DNA of 64,000 bases from Artemisia argyi (taxonomy: Eukaryota > Streptophyta > Magnoliopsida > Asterales > Asteraceae): contig CM060708.1 in the NCBI GenBank assembly GCA_030686995.1, positions 180,595,115 through 180,659,114 of the forward strand, in the 5' to 3' direction. The notes under the pieces are model-generated. The model was not told the DNA's origin. It saw only the letters and a program-made list of their open reading frames with translations, and ran no database searches. Made by a program: the position numbers and the translations under genes. Of this stretch, positions 57,457 through 64,000 are shown in pieces; the first letter of the stretch is position 1, and every line of letters begins with the position of its first letter.

Positions 57457-60400
57457 TTAAGGTTTGACAAGTAAAAGTGGAGTTACGAGTGGAATTAGAA
57501 AAGGATTTCCACATGCGATGTTGGCGTAAAGTTCTTCTTTACCACAATGGGTGTATGAACCCTCAACACTTTCACAAGTACCTGCATCCACAGAAGTAGA
57601 ATTCTCACAAATAACAGTGTTAGAAGTACATGTTTCCTCACATTGAGGGTGTTCACTATCAACGGTTGTAGTGATTTCTACTTCCTTATCCTGATGATTT
57701 TCACTATTATTTGTCTTGTTGTAAGCATCGAAAATCTTCCCTGTGGGAATCCATCTAAGACCAACTGTGTTAAAAACTTTTCCCGTGGGAGTCCACCTAA
57801 GGCAAGATCTAGGAGTTGTTTTCTTTTCAGATGCAGCGGAAGTCTCATTTTGAGAAAAACTACGTCCTGTAGAGATCCACCTATTAGGTTTCTTAGCCTT
57901 TTGCTTCTTATCAACGGGTTTGTTTCTATTTGGTTTCTTAGTGGATTGTACCTTAGCACGTGCATTTTCTTTCTTGATATATTGTGCAACACATGCATCA
58001 TGATTAGCTGAAAAAACACATTTTTGACATGTAGGACAGACAAATTCAACATTTTTGTTTAAAGCTGCAACCTTAACTTTGTCACTACAGTCATTTGGAA
58101 ATTGTTTGTTGTTCGATGAGACTTTGGAATTCTTTGTGTTGCATTCTACGTTCTTAGCATTATCTTGTGAGCCACTACTCTTAGATGCAAGCCAATCCCT
58201 AGTATTTTGTAGATTGTTCCTAGGTAAAGGTTTACTACTACTAGCAGCGCTTTGGAGTCTTGTAGAATTCATCACACTAGGTTTTGCGCCTAAGATTCCG
58301 TCTTTTCAAAGTTGTGCCTTTTTCCTAGCTTCTTCTAGATGGTGATTTTGGACCATGTTATTTGAACCAACAGATTCCTTTACAGATTTTGTGGTCACAT
58401 TCGGTGTGCTATTCCTAGAAGGGCCAGGTGCACTCACATTTGTGTTTTTTTCAACAAACAATCTTTGTTTTTCAACAATCTTTTCAATTTCCTTTTTCTT
58501 AGGCAAGGGTTGTGGAGTGACTGGTTTTGTCAAATCATTTTTCTCATCGACTTTTGGAGCAAACCGAGAAATAGACATTTTTGGTTTGTCAACCGTTTTT
58601 AAAACATTTGGTTTCTCCGAAGTTGATGGTTTTGCAAACTTAGTATCCACACCCTTCCCTTTTATACTTTCTAGCTGAGCTCTCAAAAGATCATTTTGCT
58701 CTTTCATGTCCTTGTAGGCATGCTCATACGACAATTTGTCATACTTGCATTCCTCCGATTTTCGATCAAGTTGTTTAAAAAATGACATGTTTTCTTTTTC
58801 AAGTTTTACAAGAGCATTTTCATATTTTGAAACAATTTCAGACGTCTCAGCTCGCAGTCTTTCATCGTCCTCAACAGAATATGTTTGTAAAATGATGGAC
58901 ATTATATCAGTAGTCATAACGGCTTCGAAGAGAGAATCATTTAACTTTTCCAAAACATTCATGTTTTCACGAGTTTCATTAGCTTCGTTTACCAGGGATT
59001 TGTGGTCCTTGACAAAGTCGGCCGTTTCTTTTAAGAAAGCTTGTTCAAAATGGATTACCCTCGCACTGATGTTATTCAGTGGGATAGTAATTTCGTTTTG
59101 AAACACCTTTTTCTGTTCGATATGAAAACTTGAATGTCAGTTGTTAATATTGATGGTAGTTTTAGATTCAACAATATTTTGAAGTTCTTGAATTCTCTTT
59201 TTAACGTCATCGAGAATGTCTCTAGCCTCACTTGTATTAAAAGTGTTGTTAGAGGACATTTGTTCCATTTTTGAAAGAGATTTGGAAACAACTTTCTTTT
59301 TAGATAAGAATTTCGCGAACGGTCGTTTTATGGAAAACAAAGATGGTTCTGTTTGTGAAACAAAAGTAATTCCCGAAAGTTTGTTCAATTTGTTGTAATC
59401 AATGGGTTTCAAATCCTTTTGTTTCATTTTAGTAATGCTCTCTTCGACAAGTTCCATCGTTTCCACAGAATCCCGAGCGACGGGAGGATCATGTTTGGTG
59501 TATATCACATTACCATTATACAAAACATTCTGTTCTTGCTGAGCTTTCTTGAGATTACAAGGAGTTTTGTTCCCTAGAGCCACTTTATGTTTTGTGTGGT
59601 AAATCGGATTAGTTTGATTAGCAATCATATTCATTGTTTGACTTGACTGACCCGACTTAACCACTAATTCTTCTAAATGTGCAATCATGTGTTCTGACTC
59701 TACGATTTCTTCCAAAAGTTTGTCTTCTTTCTTTGCAAAGTCCTTTTTCAACTCATCCATTTCTTTTTCAAGATTGGTATAAGCTGTTTCTTGTTTAGAA
59801 AGTTGGTTTTGTAAATCAGAAATTTCTGTGTTTAAAGATTTAATCTTCTTGAAAGAATTAACATCAAGTGTATCAAACTTGAGTTGCAATTGTTTTTCCC
59901 TTGAAACGGAATTTTGATAACCAGTTTCTAATTCAGACAATCTTTTGTTATGAAACTCAAAAGCTTTAACGTTTTCCTTGTAACACTCAAGCTCAGTGGT
60001 CAATTTAACATTAGCAGCTTTAACATCGCGATTGACCTTTTGCACATTTTCAATTTCAATACGACAATTGTTCAATAATGATTCAAATAAAGCACGGGTT
60101 TCCTCATCATTAGCACCATTTTGTGCAACTTGAACTCCATTAGGATCCATGTATGGAGTTTCATAGTTAACATTGCTATTAACTTGTTCCCCCACATATG
60201 TATCACAATTAGGTTCAGGTGGCACATAATGTAGCTTCTCATGAGCAAACAGATTAGCATCATTACCATAATTTGGTACCTCATGGAATGTATCTGAATC
60301 ATAAGTAGGAGGAAGATCAAAGTCACTGCTTGATGTTGTTGCCTGCTGATTTGCCATAAAGTTGTAGGTTTCATTAAGATCTGCTGAATTGTCATTAATT

Positions 60401-61074
60401 CTTGTTGTAGCTCTAAACTCATGTTCCTCAGCAGTTAACGGTATTCCCGATTCTTCTTTATTGGCTAGCATCAACAAGTACTGGATCTTTTCTACCTTCG
60501 TCATAGCATTGACATTGTAATTAATACCAATATCACTGCTGTGAGTTGCTGATGTAGGTTTCTGAATCGAAGTCACGAAACAACAATCATTCCCATTATG
60601 ATTGACCACATTCTGACTCTCAAACTGATCCATCGGATCTCCAACATATTCCCTTATCAGAATCCCCGTCTGTGTACTTGTAGCATATCTGTCATAGGAA
60701 GGTTCTGCATTTTCAGGTTCTTCTGACTTATGTTCACATGATTCTTCACCATTTTGTGCCTATTCAGTCAAAGGTGGTCGTTTCATATGCTCAACGAGTG
60801 TGAATGGAAATCTTAGGTCAAGATATTTTACGTAATCTGGAAGCTCATTTTCATCAACGTCTTGTTCATTATCAGTTAACGGCTTCTCAGTCTCAGTCAA
60901 TATTTGCTCAGTCTCAGTCATCGTCTGCTCAGTCTTAGGATATGGAGCAAAAAATTGAACAAGAGGTTCCATGTCCATTGATGGAAAGAAATTTCTGAGA
61001 AAAGACATTTTGAATGTGTGAAAGGAATACGGATCTTGTAGACGATAAAGAAGTGATTTTTGTTCTCGAAACAA
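57457..61074 (-). pseudogene. gag: E5 Gag-derived coiled-coil protein, three in-frame stops
   Basis: A single 1206-codon frame from ATG 61074 to the stop at 57457, broken by exactly three stops (TAG 60762-60760, TAA 59139-59137, TGA 58308-58306) and by no frameshift. The product is acidic with very long coiled coils (heptad-rich segments around ECYKENVKAFEF, NLEKEMDELKKDFAKKEDKLL and others) and ends with CPTCQKC-like cysteines, WIPTGK/WTPTGK repeats and a tail stopping before protease. The UBN2 capsid core and CCHC knuckle of E2 Gag are not visible. The first stop is absent from the partial duplicate at 63222-63363, so it is recent. Confidence 0.75.
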
Positions 61075-62785
61075 GTTTTTCCAATAACTAGCACGGTAGT
61101 TATTTTCAACAAACTAATTGAACCGCAACCAATTTTTATGTTAAAATTACGTTTAACCAAAAAATTGTCTAACAAGTTTTATACCCACAAACAAATACTA
61201 ACAAAAATTCGTCCTCCCTTTTTCTTTGTTGTAGCAGCCCAAATCGATCCCTTTATAATCTGAAGCCCAAAATTTCGTCCAATGAAAACAATACTTAGCC
61301 CAAGTTAGCTACACCACTAAACAACCCTAATATTCAGTATATAAAATACTCTCAACACACAATACACTAACCTAATCACACTTTAATAAAAAAACGCAGT
61401 CACACTTTACCTTTTTCTCTCACCACAACTGATTCACAATCAAATACCACCAACGTAGATCTAACAAATTTTGTCCCTTTGGTTCACAAATAAATCCGAA
61501 CACAGGCAATCATAAACCACCAAGTCCTTTTCTTAACCCTTTGATATTTGTATGTATATAACGAAGCACAAGCACACCTCTTGATATCATTCACAGCCGA
61601 CTGTCAATCGAAGAACAAAGATAGCTTTAGCTTCAAGATCCTTAATATGGATCTCAGGTAGGTGTGATGTTTTTTTCCGTTATCTTGGATCCGAACAAGG
61701 AGAGGGGAAGGAACCTTTTTAGGTTTTGTTCTTTCTTTTATGTGTCGAATATTAAATGAAGAAGTTATGCTTCGACAATGATCTATGATGATAATCTCTT
61801 GTTGGTTTTGTCTTCGGACAAATCTTGGATAATAACAAGAGAAAATGAGATCTTTGTTATTTTATTCGTGGATGAGATTAAATGTTGGCTGAGATTGTGA
61901 TCTGTTAATCGAGAGACGAGAGGATGGATTGGTTTTAGCCTTTTAAGATAATTGACTGAAGTTGTGTTGATGTTGATAACTGTTGTCGTGAGATGTGAAG
62001 ATGAGTTAAGATTAAATTGGAGTAGTGTAGTTCTTTGATTTTGTATCTGAATTTGGTCTTCTGCTTTACTTTTTATTGAATCTGGTCTCACCTTTTTTTT
62101 ATGCGTAGAAGTTGTGCGTAAACTTTAAGCGTAGAAACTTTTGCGTAAACTTTAAGCGTAGAGACTTTAGGCAACAATCTTTTGCATAAAATCTTAAGCG
62201 TAAAGCTTGGTCTTACGCGTAAAACTTTTGCGTAAAAAAAACTTACTAACTTTCCAAGCTAGAAGTTATGCGTAGGATGACGAGTTTCACGTAGACTTTG
62301 CTTGTTATGCGTAAGAAAAGGGTTTGTTGCTTAAGTTTAAGCGTAAACTGAGTTTTTGACTTTTCCGACCACTTTTTCGACGTCTTTTTCCGTCTAGCCT
62401 TTTTTCCGACAGCTTTATGACCAGTTTTCTGACAATGAGAGATACAAATAAGCAGGACAATAAACTGTTTACTTTTGGATGTATTTGGACGTTTGGACAA
62501 AAAAGTATTAACTATTTACTCAAAAGATGTTAAAAAATTGAAACAGTTTGGACAGAAATACGACAAGAGGACAAAAACAGTTTTGACTAAATAATATAAG
62601 AAAAAACACTATAAAAATAGAATAAGCATTTTATCTGATGAAAATAAGCACTATCTGACCACGAAATACGTAGAACATAATCTTATAATAAGTAAAACCG
62701 ACACTGAAAGTGTAAAAAATTTCAAAGACACGATTTTTTAAGAAAAACAACACTTCTAAATCAACTTATGGCTCTTGATACCACT
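61075..62785 (-). other. E5 leader with GCGTA-motif array
   Basis: Non-coding stretch between PBS and the gag frame. At 62101-62345 the plus strand carries 11 GCGTA cores (mostly GCGTAAAC or GCGTAGA) in 245 bp. It occupies the same position as the CGCAG array in E2 but with an unrelated motif. The rest is AT-rich with no recognisable signal. Confidence 0.75.
62770..62783 (-). other. E5 primer-binding site
   Basis: TGGTATCAAGAGCC on the minus strand, 2 nt from the LTR; identical to the E2 site, including the extra A relative to initiator tRNA-Met complementarity. Confidence 0.8.
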
Positions 62786-63145
62786 TGTTGGTTCCCAAAA
62801 CTTATATCATTTCACACATAATATAAAGATTATAAGAAAGATAAATAGAGAGATGAAGAGATAAGAAAGATGGGCAACTTCTAGAGAGAGAAAGGAATGT
62901 ATTAGATTAAAAGAGGATGAGAGAAAATAACATAGAAGCACCACCTCCAAATGGTAGCATTTGGAGGTTTATATAGTTAGGATAAAGAGATGGGCCGGGC
63001 TTGGGCTTATGTAATGGACTAGACATAAACTAATACAATGTTAGATTAAACCAAGCCCGTTTACCCTTAACTAAACTACAAGACTATTACAACATTATTA
63101 CAAGACTCGTTGATACAATAATGATCGTCACTTCTATTGCTAACA
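62786..63145 (-). repeat. E5 5' LTR
   Basis: 360 bp, begins TGTTGGTTCCC next to the PBS. It is followed not by host DNA but by a PPT-type sequence, so it also serves as the boundary of the adjoining E5b copy. Confidence 0.92.
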
Positions 63146-64000
63146 ATCTCCCCCTAAGGGGCGATCATTGAGATCTCTCTTTGATTCCATTGATGATCAA
63201 CACTTCTATTGCTAACAAACTCGTAGCATATCTATGTTGATGCCCAATATCATGTTCATTTGCCAGTGTACGTTCAGGTTCTTCTGACTTATGTTCACAT
63301 GATTCTTCACCATTTTGTGCCTTTACAGTCAAAGGTGGTCATTTCATATGCTCAACGAGTGTGAAAGGAATGTATTAGATTAAAAGAGGATGAGAGAAAA
63401 TAACATAGAAGCACCACCTCCAAATGGTAGCATTTGGAGGTTTATATAGTTAGGATAAAGAGATGGGTCGGGCTTGGGCTTATGTAATGGACTAGACATA
63501 AACTAATACAATGTTAGATTAAACCAAGCCCGTTTACCCTTAACTAAACTACAAGACTATTACAACATTATTACAAGACTTGTTGATACAATAATGATCG
63601 CCACTTCTATTTCTAACAATCTCCCCCTAAGGGGTGATCATTGAGATCTCTCTTTGATTCCATTGATGATCAACACTTCTATTGCTAACAATCTCCCCCT
63701 AAGGGGTGATCATTGAGATCTCTCTTTGTGATCTTGATCTTTGAACTTTAAAGCTTGTTGTCTTGAACTTTGAGTCTTTGTAGAGTAGTTTTAAGTCTTT
63801 GTTCCTTCATGCTTTGTGATCTTTAATGGCTGATTTTTCATCGTTCTTTGTTCTTTTGTGATGTGAAGTTATCTGCCTTTCGTCACTTCTGCGTCTGTGG
63901 TGGTTGTCCGCCATTCCAACATGCTCATACATCTTTGGACATTGATATTCATATGCGCGTAGTTCCCTTTCTTTCACTTTGATCTTTAGTCTTTATACTT
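63146..64000 (-). mobile_element. E5b: rearranged second copy of the E5 family (right end outside window)
   Basis: 63146-63217 is the duplicated PPT/LTR-edge unit. 63222-63363 resembles the E5 gag-start region (about 60676-60813). 63363-63618 is an LTR lacking about 104 bp, offset 473 bp from the 62786-63145 copy. 63619-64000 matches the E5 3' region (54553 onward), including the edge duplication. An illegitimate joint lies near 63363, where both parents read GAA.GGAA. It is a deletion derivative in tandem with E5. Confidence 0.75.

Larger units (their letters stand above)
54193..63145 (-). mobile_element. E5: gag-only SIRE-type Copia derivative in E4
   Basis: LTRs 54193-54552 and 62786-63145 (360 bp each) with TG...CA ends. 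PBS 62783-62770 and PPT from 54553 give minus orientation. One long gag-derived frame with three stops is followed directly by the 3' non-coding region that in E2 follows pol; the whole pol is missing. No matching TSD follows 63145 because a rearranged second copy of the family continues there. Resembles the published idea of TR-GAG elements (LTRs plus gag only). Confidence 0.85.
37340..64000 (+). mobile_element. E4: Athila-type element interrupted by E6 and E5 (right end outside window)
   Basis: A 2.7-kb 5' LTR (37340-40014, TGATGTGTG...GAATCA), a degenerate tRNA-Asp PBS, a leader and a gag frame split by E6. After gag (ends 53215) come a conserved 26-bp motif (53291-53316) and the AGGA-loop hairpin with a G tract (53602-53646), with no room for pol. 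E4 is therefore also non-autonomous. E5 interrupts its 3' region at 54193. The 3' LTR and the partner of the candidate TSD CCCTG (37335-37339) must lie beyond 64000. Confidence 0.75.

Overview
This window is plant nuclear DNA made almost entirely of nested LTR retrotransposons. I found no host protein-coding gene, tRNA, rRNA or CRISPR array. The gag and pol reading frames are of the kind that is very abundant in Asteraceae of tribe Anthemideae (Tanacetum, Artemisia, Chrysanthemum). That placement comes from recognising the protein families, not from a database search. Eight elements (E1-E8) can be separated by terminal repeats, primer-binding sites (PBS), polypurine tracts (PPT) and target-site duplications (TSD).

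Layout: E1 (1-11004, minus, left end outside the window) is a non-coding Gypsy/Athila-type derivative with about 5.8-kb LTRs and only a 1.1-kb internal region. E3 (11005-37339, minus) is a broken Copia element of the SIRE kind; its 3' LTR, an extra 3' ORF, RNase H, RT and integrase linker remain. E2 (11714-33512, minus; TSD ATGGT) is a related Copia element inserted in the 3' ORF of E3, with one long intact pol frame. E7 (18730-27941, minus; TSD TCTAC), a non-coding Gypsy/Tekay-type derivative, sits inside E2 between gag and protease. E4 (from 37340 to beyond the window, plus) is an Athila-type element inserted in the E3 integrase linker. Its gag is split by E6 (41250-52329, minus; TSD GAATT), whose own gag is split by E8 (46687-50066, minus; TSD CTTTT), a small non-coding Copia derivative. 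E5 (54193-63145, minus) is a gag-only Copia derivative inserted in E4 and followed by a rearranged second copy (E5b, 63146-64000).

Insertion order: E3 first; then E2 and E4; then E7 (in E2), E6 (in E4) and E8 (in E6). E5 entered E4 and E1 lies at the edge of E3. LTR divergence counted by eye agrees with the nesting: E6 roughly 2%, E2 about 1.4%, E7 about 0.6%, E8 about 0.6%. E1 shows only two substitutions in 4090 compared bases and is the youngest.

How the parts work together: only E2, and formerly E3, carry pol. The others lack some or all enzymes and must have been mobilised in trans. What these coding-poor elements have kept is therefore informative. Three Athila-type elements keep a hairpin with an AGGA or GGGA loop and changing but always complementary stems, next to a G-rich tract. 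E2 and E5 share a nearly identical 3' non-coding block although their LTRs differ. Three Copia elements carry dense short-motif arrays in the leader or equivalent region. Two Athila-type LTRs have dense transcription-factor motif clusters upstream of a TATA box. These cis-acting signals are the most interesting content of the window.
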